DNA from: Flavobacterium sp.
GTDB lineage: Bacteria; Bacteroidota; Bacteroidia; Flavobacteriales; Flavobacteriaceae
Length of the DNA stretch: 58,412 bases
Reading direction: 5' to 3'
Assembly: GCA_030151565.1 (NCBI GenBank)
Contig: JASLDM010000106.1
Location: 1 to 58,412, forward strand
Shown here in pieces: positions 34,365-42,802 of this stretch. The translations under genes were made by a program, and so were the position numbers. The notes beneath the pieces are model-generated. The model searched no databases, was not told the origin of the DNA, and saw only the letters and a list, made by a program, of their open reading frames with translations. The stretch's first letter is position 1. Each line of letters opens with the position of its first letter.

Positions 34365-36728
34365 ATGCATTTAAATACTTTCGAAAATAGCCCTTTTAAA
34401 ATTCAGATTTCCTTTCATAAATTGATCGATAATCTTCATAAATTTATTGAATTAGATTCTGTAGATTATCGTAAGCAATATTATGAGGATCTACTTTATA
34501 GGATTCGAGAGTATCCTGAAATTTCGGAAGGTATGGATCGAAAGGACCAGCTTGAGAAACACGAGGTATTGATACGTGAAATTTTAAGTATTTTATTTCC
34601 TTCGGCTTTAACGGATAATGAAATTAAAGCTATTTCAATGCCTTTTCAAAACTTGATTTTTAATCATTCTGAACGTTTTAAAAAACTATTAAATGAAGCT
34701 GGAAATGAATATCATATAGCGATTCGTGATTTTGATCAACACCAATATTATATCATGAGTTGCTGTATTATTATGAATTATTACTTTAAAAAGGAGTTTG
34801 ATATCACTCGACCTTTTTTTGTAGACATCCCTGATAAACGGGGTTTTATGCGTCATTATAGAATTCTCTACAATGCAGATTTTGTAGAGATTTTGCCTAC
34901 AGAAAAGGCCATCATGTTGACCGAAGACGACATACAATTGTTGGAAGATAATTACGATGATTTGGATTTTTGGATGTCTAAATTTCCTCAAGAAAGTTGG
35001 AAGTTAAAAGGATTTGGATTAGTAAGTTTAATTGATGTAACTACCGAAAGCGCGCTATCTTCACTTAAAGGTAGTTTGTTGAAATCAGAGTTAGAAACAC
35101 ATTATTTAGCAGATTCTTTAGGTCAAATTTTTAGTTCAATATTTAAGGTTCCCAATTTAAGAGTAGGATTTACCCCTTTTGAAATAGACGAGGTCACACA
35201 GCTAGAGTTTAGAGAGTTTATGGGGTTTAAGAGTTATGCATTGAATTTGGAATACACGGATTTTATGCTCTGTAAAAGTGCCTATCAAACGATTTTTGAG
35301 CAATTAAAATACTTTAGTATATCAGATGTTTCAGATTGCGAAATAGGAGGTGATGAACAGCAAATGTGTGAAAACCTAAGAAGGCAAGATGTGCGAAGTT
35401 GTATTTTTGCCCCTATTGTTATTAATGGAAAAATAGAAGGTATCTTTGAAATTGTTTCACTTCAAAAAAGAGCATTGCATAGTGTCAACGCACAAAAATT
35501 AGATGCGGTAATGCCTATAATTACAGATACTTTTGAACGGGTTCAAGCAGATTTAAACAATCAAGTAGAAGCTATTATTCAAAGGGAATATACTACAATT
35601 CATCCCAGTGTTTATTGGAAGTTTGTGCAGGAAGCGCGACGCAATTATTTTGAAAGTATTTCTGAGAAAGACTACTTGTTGAAAGAAATTGTATTTGATG
35701 ATGTTTTTCCGCTTTATGGAGGTGTAGACGTAAAAGGATCTACTTTTTTGCGAAATAAAGCCGTAATCAAGGATTTGGAGACTCAATTAAAGTTGTTGCT
35801 TGTGCTATTACAAAAAGGAGAGGGGGCCAAGCAGGAAATTATTTTTGAAAAACGTATTTTAAAGCTTAAGTCTTTTCAAAGACAAGTACAAGATCACTTT
35901 TATACTGGACTTGAACAAAAAATACAAGAGTATATTCGAGCAGAGGTTCATCCGTTTTTAGGAAAAAGTGAGTCCGTTTTTGACGAAGTTTTATTAAATG
36001 AATATGTTGAGAAAATAGAACCTAAATTTCAGGTTTATTATGATCATAGAAAACAATTTGATCAAGCAATTGGAAGGTCAAATAAGATTTTTACTGATAT
36101 TCTTGATCGAAGACAACGTGAGGCACAACGAATTTATCCTCACTATTACGAACGTTTTAAAACCGATGGGGTAGAACATAATATTTACATCGGAGCGTCT
36201 ATTACCCCGCAATTACTTTTTGACGATATTTATCTTCAGAATTTGCGTTTATGGCAATTGCAGGTTTTTAGTGAAATGATGTTTTTACATTATCATAATT
36301 TAGAAGACGAAGTGTTAAAGCTCGATTTAACAGCCTTAATTCTAGTTTATGATACATCATTGTCGATCCGTTTTAGAATGGATGAAAAGCGTTTTGATGT
36401 TGATGGTACTTACCATACGCGTTATGAGGTTATTAAAAAACGATTGGATAAAGCGTGTATTAAGGACACTAATGAGCGTATTGTGCAACCTAGAAAGATG
36501 GCTATTGTCTTTACTAATATTTCGGATCAAACAGAATATTTAAACTATATTAAGTTCTTTCAAAATATAGGCCTTTTACTACCGGTTTTAGAACATTTTG
36601 AGGTAGAAGATTTACAAAGTGTTTCGGGATTAACAGGAATTCGTGTTGCGGTGAACTTTAATTATGACTTTAAAAATGTGAATTATGATACATTAATGAG
36701 TCAATATCTCAAAAACCAATACCTCTAA
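34365..36728 (+). CDS. GAF-domain protein of unknown function
   Basis: Cytoplasmic protein of 787 residues without signal peptide or membrane segments. A helical N-terminal part (about 1-220) precedes a GAF-like region at about 240-395 (LADSLGQIFSSIF, then SDCEIGGDEQQMCENLRRQDVRSCIFAPIVINGKIEGIFEIVS), which has the late GAF beta-strands and the VINGKIEGIFE turn. The C-terminal half (400-787) is largely helical with no motif I recognise; there is no histidine kinase, GGDEF or HTH domain. It is convergent with the HD-Pycsar-type gene, and the 3' ends overlap by 20 bp. It could be a ligand-sensing scaffold. Not identified further. Confidence 0.7.
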   Translation: MHLNTFENSPFKIQISFHKLIDNLHKFIELDSVDYRKQYYEDLLYRIREYPEISEGMDRKDQLEKHEVLIREILSILFPSALTDNEIKAISMPFQNLIFNHSERFKKLLNEAGNEYHIAIRDFDQHQYYIMSCCIIMNYYFKKEFDITRPFFVDIPDKRGFMRHYRILYNADFVEILPTEKAIMLTEDDIQLLEDNYDDLDFWMSKFPQESWKLKGFGLVSLIDVTTESALSSLKGSLLKSELETHYLADSLGQIFSSIFKVPNLRVGFTPFEIDEVTQLEFREFMGFKSYALNLEYTDFMLCKSAYQTIFEQLKYFSISDVSDCEIGGDEQQMCENLRRQDVRSCIFAPIVINGKIEGIFEIVSLQKRALHSVNAQKLDAVMPIITDTFERVQADLNNQVEAIIQREYTTIHPSVYWKFVQEARRNYFESISEKDYLLKEIVFDDVFPLYGGVDVKGSTFLRNKAVIKDLETQLKLLLVLLQKGEGAKQEIIFEKRILKLKSFQRQVQDHFYTGLEQKIQEYIRAEVHPFLGKSESVFDEVLLNEYVEKIEPKFQVYYDHRKQFDQAIGRSNKIFTDILDRRQREAQRIYPHYYERFKTDGVEHNIYIGASITPQLLFDDIYLQNLRLWQLQVFSEMMFLHYHNLEDEVLKLDLTALILVYDTSLSIRFRMDEKRFDVDGTYHTRYEVIKKRLDKACIKDTNERIVQPRKMAIVFTNISDQTEYLNYIKFFQNIGLLLPVLEHFEVEDLQSVSGLTGIRVAVNFNYDFKNVNYDTLMSQYLKNQYL

Positions 36729-37899
36729 ATGCAATAATGAACGAAAGAACGGATATTATAATCCCAATCATAAAGATGGAATAAGTAATGCGTAATAATC
36801 TGTATTTTCGATTTAATACTAAGCCTAAACTATATAGGTCTTTGATTAAGGAGTCGTATAAATAATCACGATCTTTCATAACTTCATTGATGGCATCTGT
36901 GTAATCTTGAAGGGGCATTTTATGAAAATTTCCAAAAAAGAGTAAATTTACTTTTTTGTGTTCGATATCGTCTTTTGTAAACGTGCCAGTGGTTATTTTT
37001 GGGCGTGTGGATAGTATTGCAAAAATAATTGAAGCGACACTTGATAAAAGTAACACAAACGTTGGATAGATGAGATGTGCATTACTAGGACTATCCAATT
37101 TAGGGATCAATGCAGAAAGACAAATAGAAATAATTATAGCATTAACCGAAAGTAAAATATTTGCTTTACTATCGGCTATAGCGCTAAGCTGAGTGTGGTT
37201 TTTTAAGGTTACACGAAATAGTGTATCAATACCTCGGTCAGGGCGATCTAGCTTTTCTATTCTTTTCTTTTTTAATTCTTTTTTTGAAACAGTATTATCG
37301 GCTTCTTCTAACTTCTGAATTCGCTCTATAACTTTGAGTAAGTTTTTTTCTTTTTTGGGATGCCACGTTTTTTTTGCGTAATCTGTATAATAACGATGCT
37401 CATTGAGCATAACTTGTTTGTTTCTTATGTTCCATTGGAGCTCTGAAAGCTTCATTTTAAAAAAGAAATTTATTTCATCCTTTAATAAAAGAGAGATTTC
37501 ATAGTAATTTGAATCTGCAAAATGAGAAAAATCAGCATCCTTAAGGGAAGCTTCTAGGATGTTTTGTGGCTCGTGATTAAGCTTTGTTGCTATAATGGTT
37601 TCTACAACCAATTTAATGTCTTGAGGTTGATAGCCCTCTTTGTTTAAAAAATCGTAGGCTATTTGACCACTGATTTCTTCATGTCCTTCATAAACTTGAC
37701 TGTGTCCTGAGTCGTGAAACCAACCAGCTAATAAAAGAATTTCAGCATCTTTTAGAGAAATGTTTTCAGCAGGTATAAGTTCTTTTAAAGCATTAACCAC
37801 ACGTAGGGTATGGTTGAAATTGTGATAGCTATGTTGCTCAGATAGCGTATCTTTGTGAAGTTGAAAGATGAAATTCTCAGCTTTTTGTAAAATAGTCAT
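36709..37899 (-). CDS. HD phosphohydrolase fused to Pycsar-type membrane effector domain
   Basis: Protein of 396 residues with two parts. Residues 1-200 are an HD-type phosphohydrolase: H30 (HNFNH), H62-D63 (WFHDSGH), H73, H109 and D121 give a complete metal-binding set. Residues 222-396 match the Pycsar effector (PycTM/DUF5706) family: DTLFRVTLKNHTQLSAIADSKANILLSVNAI, with membrane segments at about 248-266, 277-297 and 372-391. In Pycsar phage defence such effectors are opened by cCMP or cUMP. No nucleotide cyclase is encoded nearby, so this is either an orphan effector with a built-in nucleotide hydrolase or a housekeeping relative. Divergent from the gene at 37929 with only 29 bp between them. 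Confidence 0.82.
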   Translation of the reverse strand: MTILQKAENFIFQLHKDTLSEQHSYHNFNHTLRVVNALKELIPAENISLKDAEILLLAGWFHDSGHSQVYEGHEEISGQIAYDFLNKEGYQPQDIKLVVETIIATKLNHEPQNILEASLKDADFSHFADSNYYEISLLLKDEINFFFKMKLSELQWNIRNKQVMLNEHRYYTDYAKKTWHPKKEKNLLKVIERIQKLEEADNTVSKKELKKKRIEKLDRPDRGIDTLFRVTLKNHTQLSAIADSKANILLSVNAIIISICLSALIPKLDSPSNAHLIYPTFVLLLSSVASIIFAILSTRPKITTGTFTKDDIEHKKVNLLFFGNFHKMPLQDYTDAINEVMKDRDYLYDSLIKDLYSLGLVLNRKYRLLRITYSIFMIGIIISVLSFIIAFRGIGF

Positions 37900-37928
37900 A
37901 ACGGTATAGATTACGAACTCATAAAATT

Positions 37929-40900
37929 ATGAAATTATTTCCGCATCCTAAACACTTGAAAATAAAATATAGTATTCCTTTTATGGTTCTACTTGTTTTT
38001 TTTGTTCAATCATGTGCTACTTTTAAAAACCAATATGGTTCTGCTATTCAAGAGCCGATTGAAAATGATTTACAAGATACGACTAAAGTTTCGCATACAT
38101 TTTATTTAATTGGTGATGCTGGAAATGCAGACGAAGTGAAATCTAAAAAAGCTTTAGAGCTTTTTAAAAAACGATTGACTGAAGCTTCTAAAAACAGCAC
38201 TTTGCTTTTTTTAGGGGATAATATTTATCCTAGAGGAATGCCTGAAGAAGGATCTGAAAAACGAACATTAGCTGAAGAGAAAATAGACAATCAAATTGCT
38301 TTAGCGGAAGGATTTAAAGGTAAAACTGTTTTTATTAATGGGAATCACGATTGGTATAATGGGTATGAAGGGGTAAAACGTCAAGCAGATTATGTAGTTG
38401 AAAAACTTGGGGATAAAAAAAGCTTTTTACCTCGAAAAGTTTGTGGTATTGAACGATTAAAAATCAATGACGATGTTGTTTTGATTACGGTTGATAGTGA
38501 ATGGTTTTTGCAAAATTGGAACAAGCATCCAAATATTAATGAAGATTGTGAAATAAAAACACGAGATGATTTTTTTGATGAGTTGCGTAGTTTAATTAAT
38601 AAAAACCAAAATAAAGTTGTGGTTTTAGCGATGCATCATCCTGTTTACAGTAATGGACCTCATGGTGGATATTTTTCTTTTCAAAAACATATTTTTCCGT
38701 ATAAAAAAATTCCTGCTCCTGTGTTGGGAACAGTTGTGAATTATTTGAGAAAAACATCAGGAGGAAGTCCTCAGGAAATTCAAAACAAACGGTATTTAGA
38801 GTTGGCTAAGCGTGTACGTACATTAGTACAGGGTTATGATAATGTGGTTATTGTATCTGGGCATGAGCATACTCAACAATATATAGAGAAGGAAGGTGTA
38901 AAGCAGGTGATTAGTGGATCGGGTTCTAAAGAGGAAGAAGCTCGAGCTATTCAGCCGGTTAGCTTTTCGTCTGGTAAATTGGGATATGCCACATTGGATG
39001 TCAAAACAGATGGAAGCACTTGGATCAATTATTATAGTGCAAATGATGGAGAAGAGCACTTGATCTTTAAAAAGAAAATTATAAAACCTACTTCCTATGA
39101 TATGCCAGTTTTTGACTCCATACAGAAAATGGCTACGGCAAGTGTTTATCCAAATGAATGGACTCAGAAAACGGCTTGGTATCGTTTCTTGTGGGGTGAG
39201 CATTATAGAAAGTATTATGGGATGCCTATTACTGTTCCAGTAGCAGATTTAACGCAAGTACATGGTGGATTAAAACCTCGTGTTTCGGGAGGTGGAAATC
39301 AATCATTGTCTCTGCGATTACAAGATAAGGACGGAACGGAGTATGTGATGCGGGGGGTAAGAAAGAGCGCTTCTCGTTTTGTACAAACGGCGGTATTTAA
39401 AGATCAGTATGTGGAGCAAAGTATTCAAGGAACTTTTGCAGAGCGTTTTATTTATGATTTTTATACTACATCGCATCCATTTACACCTTTTATTATTGGC
39501 GATTTATCTAGTAAAGTTGGTGTTTTTCACACCAATCCAGAGTTGTATTATATTCCGAAACAGCTTGCTTTGGGGAAATACAATGCAGCTTATGGAGATG
39601 CGTTGTATATGATTGAAGAGCGGCCATCTGATGGGCATGAAGATGAAGTGAGTTTTGGAAATGCCGAAGTGATAATCAGTACAACAGATGTAATTCAAAA
39701 TATTCGTAAAGACGAGAAATATCAAGTAGATGAGAAAGCTTTTTTACGTGCTCGATTATTTGATTTATTGATTGGTGACTGGGATCGTCATGCAGATCAG
39801 TGGCGTTGGGCTGAATTCAAATCAGAGGAACAAGTGATTTACAAGCCTATTCCTCGTGATAGAGATCAGGCATTTGCTAAAATAGACGGGACATTGTTAG
39901 CTCTGATTAAGAAATTACCTGCTTTGCGTCATATGCAGAGTTACGGACCTAAATTTGCAAACCCGAGATGGATTAATAAAACTGCATTTCCTTTAGATCA
40001 GCTTTTGTTGAAATCACAGACAGAACAAGATTGGAAGGATATGGCAGAAGAGATTACAAATGTCTTGGATGATGAAGCAATTAAAAGTTCTTTTGCTCTT
40101 TTACCCAAAGAGGTTCAAGATGATGAAATGGAGCAAATAATCTCTATTTTAAAGGCTCGTCGAGAAGGTTTAAAAGAATATGTGAGTAGTTATTATAAAG
40201 AATTATCTAAATATGTTGTACTAGCAGGTACAGATAAAAAAGACGCGTTCCAACTTTCTCGTTTAGACAATGGAGACGTCGAGGTGGTTCAGATGCGAAT
40301 TAAAAAATCTGGGGAAGAAGAGCAATTTAAAAAAACATATAAGGCTAGTACTACGAGAGAAATATGGGTGTATGGATTAAATGATCAAGATCAATTTACC
40401 GTAAACGGAGCCGGTAAGTCAAGTATAAAACTAAGATTGATTGGTGGTAAAAACAAAGACACTTTTACTATTGATAATAATAAAAATGTTATTGTGTATG
40501 ATTACAAAGACAAGGAGAATGTTTTTGAAAGCAACCAAGGATCTTTTCGAAAGGTAATTAGCAATCGCTACGATTTAAATAACTACGATTACAGAAGATT
40601 GCCGATTAACGTTACTATGTTGTTGCCAAATTTAGGGTACAATCCAGATGATGGAGTGAAAATAGGATTGAACTTTAGTTCTGTTAGGTCAAAGTTTGTC
40701 CAAGATCCTTTTACGGCTAAACACGTCTTAAAAGGAAACTATTCGTTTGCTACAAAAGGTTTGGATTTTACGTATAATGGGTATTTTGCAAATGCTACTA
40801 ATAATTGGATGTTGGCTCTCGAGGCAAAGGCTACAAGTCCTAATTTTGCTCAAAACTATTACGGAATTGGAAATGAAACACATTATTTTGATGAAGAAAA

Positions 40901-41651
40901 AGGAGATGACTATAAGCGTGTGCGTATAGAATCGTATCAATTAAATCCAGGGTACCGTTATGAAGGTGATTTAGGAGGATCTTTTGAAATAGGTGTTAAT
41001 TATGAGGCTTTAAAAGTAGAGCAAACACGGGGGCGTTTTATTTCTGAAACTAATGTCGTTCCTTCTCGTGTTTTTGATTTTCAACAGTATGCGGGGATTG
41101 GGGTAAAATATGATTATGAACAATATAATTCTTTTTCCAATCCTACATTAGGCTTTGGGTTTCATTTAAAATCTGGATGGAAATCAAATCTTGAAGAGGC
41201 AAAACTCAACTATGGATATTTGGATTTATCTTTAAATTTTGATCACCCAATAGATCGGAAAGAGCGTTTTGTATGGGCATCGAGTTTTAAATATAAGACA
41301 CGTTTTGGTGATCAGTACGATTTTTATCACGCGGCTAATTTAGGAGGAAATGGTGAGCTACGAGGGTTTAGACCAGGGCGTTTTACGGGTAAAACAGCTT
41401 TCGTTCATAGCTCTGATATTCGATGGAATGCGGGCGCTTTACGGACGGGGCTTCTTCCTATGAATTATGGTTTCTATACTGGCTTTGATTATGGGCGCGT
41501 TTGGACTCCTGCAGAGACTTCTAAAGCTTGGCATACTGCATATGGTGTTGGTTTGTGGCTAAATGCTATAGAATCAGTAACCTTCCAATCTTCGTATTTC
41601 TTTAGTAAAGATGGAGGACGATTTGTTTTTGGTTTAGGGTTTGGATTTTAG
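37929..41651 (+). CDS. Lipoprotein fusing metallophosphoesterase, kinase-like region and outer-membrane barrel
   Basis: Very large exported protein (1240 residues) with a lipoprotein signal ending in FVQSCATF. Residues 50-330 are a calcineurin-like phosphoesterase with the full metal set: D63 (GDAGN), D97-N98 (GDNIYPRG), N139-H140-D141 (NGNHDW), H236-H237 (MHHPVYSNG) and H312/H314 (SGHEHTQQ). Residues 420-780 contain EYVMRGVRKSAS (471-482), IGDWDRHADQW (615-625) and PRDRDQAF (642-649), which look like the Lys, catalytic loop and metal-binding Asp of CotH/HipA/Fam20-type kinases. A short Ig-like stretch (about 800-870) is followed by a C-terminal barrel (about 895-1240) of the BamA/surface-antigen type with GNGELRGFRPGRFTGKTA and a final Phe. 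The barrel puts the enzymes at the outer membrane. The 3' end overlaps the next gene by 18 bp. Confidence 0.78.
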   Translation: MKLFPHPKHLKIKYSIPFMVLLVFFVQSCATFKNQYGSAIQEPIENDLQDTTKVSHTFYLIGDAGNADEVKSKKALELFKKRLTEASKNSTLLFLGDNIYPRGMPEEGSEKRTLAEEKIDNQIALAEGFKGKTVFINGNHDWYNGYEGVKRQADYVVEKLGDKKSFLPRKVCGIERLKINDDVVLITVDSEWFLQNWNKHPNINEDCEIKTRDDFFDELRSLINKNQNKVVVLAMHHPVYSNGPHGGYFSFQKHIFPYKKIPAPVLGTVVNYLRKTSGGSPQEIQNKRYLELAKRVRTLVQGYDNVVIVSGHEHTQQYIEKEGVKQVISGSGSKEEEARAIQPVSFSSGKLGYATLDVKTDGSTWINYYSANDGEEHLIFKKKIIKPTSYDMPVFDSIQKMATASVYPNEWTQKTAWYRFLWGEHYRKYYGMPITVPVADLTQVHGGLKPRVSGGGNQSLSLRLQDKDGTEYVMRGVRKSASRFVQTAVFKDQYVEQSIQGTFAERFIYDFYTTSHPFTPFIIGDLSSKVGVFHTNPELYYIPKQLALGKYNAAYGDALYMIEERPSDGHEDEVSFGNAEVIISTTDVIQNIRKDEKYQVDEKAFLRARLFDLLIGDWDRHADQWRWAEFKSEEQVIYKPIPRDRDQAFAKIDGTLLALIKKLPALRHMQSYGPKFANPRWINKTAFPLDQLLLKSQTEQDWKDMAEEITNVLDDEAIKSSFALLPKEVQDDEMEQIISILKARREGLKEYVSSYYKELSKYVVLAGTDKKDAFQLSRLDNGDVEVVQMRIKKSGEEEQFKKTYKASTTREIWVYGLNDQDQFTVNGAGKSSIKLRLIGGKNKDTFTIDNNKNVIVYDYKDKENVFESNQGSFRKVISNRYDLNNYDYRRLPINVTMLLPNLGYNPDDGVKIGLNFSSVRSKFVQDPFTAKHVLKGNYSFATKGLDFTYNGYFANATNNWMLALEAKATSPNFAQNYYGIGNETHYFDEEKGDDYKRVRIESYQLNPGYRYEGDLGGSFEIGVNYEALKVEQTRGRFISETNVVPSRVFDFQQYAGIGVKYDYEQYNSFSNPTLGFGFHLKSGWKSNLEEAKLNYGYLDLSLNFDHPIDRKERFVWASSFKYKTRFGDQYDFYHAANLGGNGELRGFRPGRFTGKTAFVHSSDIRWNAGALRTGLLPMNYGFYTGFDYGRVWTPAETSKAWHTAYGVGLWLNAIESVTFQSSYFFSKDGGRFVFGLGFGF

Positions 41652-42512
41652 ATTTGTCAAATCTACTTCATAAATGTATCCGCCGTTTTTCTTTTTAACT
41701 TCGTCGGCGAGGAAAACGGTGTTGTTGTTTTTAAAAGTAATTGATTCTTTCTGAGAAACGTGGTTGAGGTTATAACTCGTAATAGTTCCTTCTAGAATAT
41801 TGTTAGAGTTGAAATTTTCAATCAGCCATATTTTGGAGTGTGAAAGCAAGGCAATTATTTTCTTATCAGGGCTAATACTAGCACTTGTAAGTGCGCAATG
41901 TTTATAAATATTGCAACTTACAAATGTGCCTATTTTCTCTGCTTTATGATGGCCTATTTGATTTGGAATTTTATAAACCAAAGAACTACCGTCAAAACCA
42001 GCACTTCGGTTTTTTGTAAAAATGTAAAAGTAATCTTCAAATAAGATAAAGGATTCTGCATCATAGAATAAGCTTGTTTTCTGAGGAGGAAAATCCTTTT
42101 GTTCAGGATAGTCAAATGAAATAATTCCAGCAGCTTTAGTTTCTTTTTTTGTTAGATCTTGCTGGTTCACTTTGATAATACGCAAGTCTTTTCGTTGGTT
42201 TTTATTGTTCCCAAAATCGCCAATATATAAGTTTCCTTCATTATCGTAAGTGAGGTCTTCCCAATCTTTATTTTTAGCGTTTGTAATTACAAGTGTGTGT
42301 AGTAAATTTCCAGCCGTATCGAGTTGATATAGTTCATTTTTGTTACCACTATCTTCAATTACCCAGAAGGTGTTATCTGTAGCATAATGCATCCCCGAAA
42401 CTTCTTGTAATTTTGGAGGAAGTTCTGTAAGTGGGATTACAACGGTGTTTTTTTGAGCGCAACTTGTTAGGGTTATTAAACCGAGCGTTATATAGATTAC
42501 GAATTTCATCAC
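41634..42512 (-). CDS. Lipoprotein, propeller-like, function unknown
   Basis: Lipoprotein of 292 residues, signal ending in TLTSCAQ. The chain has repeated strand-turn units typical of beta-propellers: QEVSGMHYATDNTFWVIEDSG, NKDWEDLTYDNEGNLYIGDFGNN, SASISPDKKIIALLSH, ESITFKNNNTVFLADE. The EDL...GNLYIGDFGNN pattern occurs in many Bacteroidota exported proteins of unknown role. It begins with two Met codons; either could be used. Convergent with the fusion gene at 37929, overlapping by 18 bp, so the last codons of each gene constrain the other. Confidence 0.7.
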   Translation of the reverse strand: MMKFVIYITLGLITLTSCAQKNTVVIPLTELPPKLQEVSGMHYATDNTFWVIEDSGNKNELYQLDTAGNLLHTLVITNAKNKDWEDLTYDNEGNLYIGDFGNNKNQRKDLRIIKVNQQDLTKKETKAAGIISFDYPEQKDFPPQKTSLFYDAESFILFEDYFYIFTKNRSAGFDGSSLVYKIPNQIGHHKAEKIGTFVSCNIYKHCALTSASISPDKKIIALLSHSKIWLIENFNSNNILEGTITSYNLNHVSQKESITFKNNNTVFLADEVKKKNGGYIYEVDLTNLKSKP

Positions 42513-42651
42513 TAAAGAGCTTTATTCGTAAAAGTATTCATTTTTAGGAGATCAGTAAAAGATGCGGCTTTTATTTTTTAATAAGAAGGAGTTTTATGTT
42601 GCTTTTATATGGTCAATCTCAAAAAAAAACGTATAAATACAAACTTTAAAC

Positions 42652-42659
42652 TATATTTG
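42652..42659 (+). promoter_or_regulatory. -7 element of the lepA promoter
   Basis: TATATTTG followed by C, a perfect TAnnTTTG match. It implies a leader of about 120 nt before lepA, long for this window. Confidence 0.6.
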
Positions 42660-42751
42660 CAGAATATAGATAGGTGTTGGTTTTTTTTAAATAAAAATTA
42701 AACGCTAAAAACAACATTGCGTGATTGTTGAGAGTTGTTTCAACGCTTCTA

Positions 42752-42802
42752 ATGGGCACGCAACTAGAACAAATTGATATTGACGACGATGAAGAACATT
42801 AG
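42752..42802 (+). CDS. Possible 16-residue upstream ORF overlapping lepA
   Basis: ATG to TAG encoding a very acidic peptide, MGTQLEQIDIDDDEEH. Its last 14 bases overlap the start of lepA in another frame, so ribosomes finishing it would be next to the lepA ATG. The leader upstream can form short competing stems (AAACAAC/GTTGTTT and GTTGA/TCAAC). It may be a leader peptide or chance; conservation would decide. Confidence 0.35.
   Translation: MGTQLEQIDIDDDEEH

Noticed and set aside
36709..37899. Complete Pycsar defence operon
   Set aside because: The effector-type protein is present, but no pyrimidine cyclase or other defence gene is adjacent.
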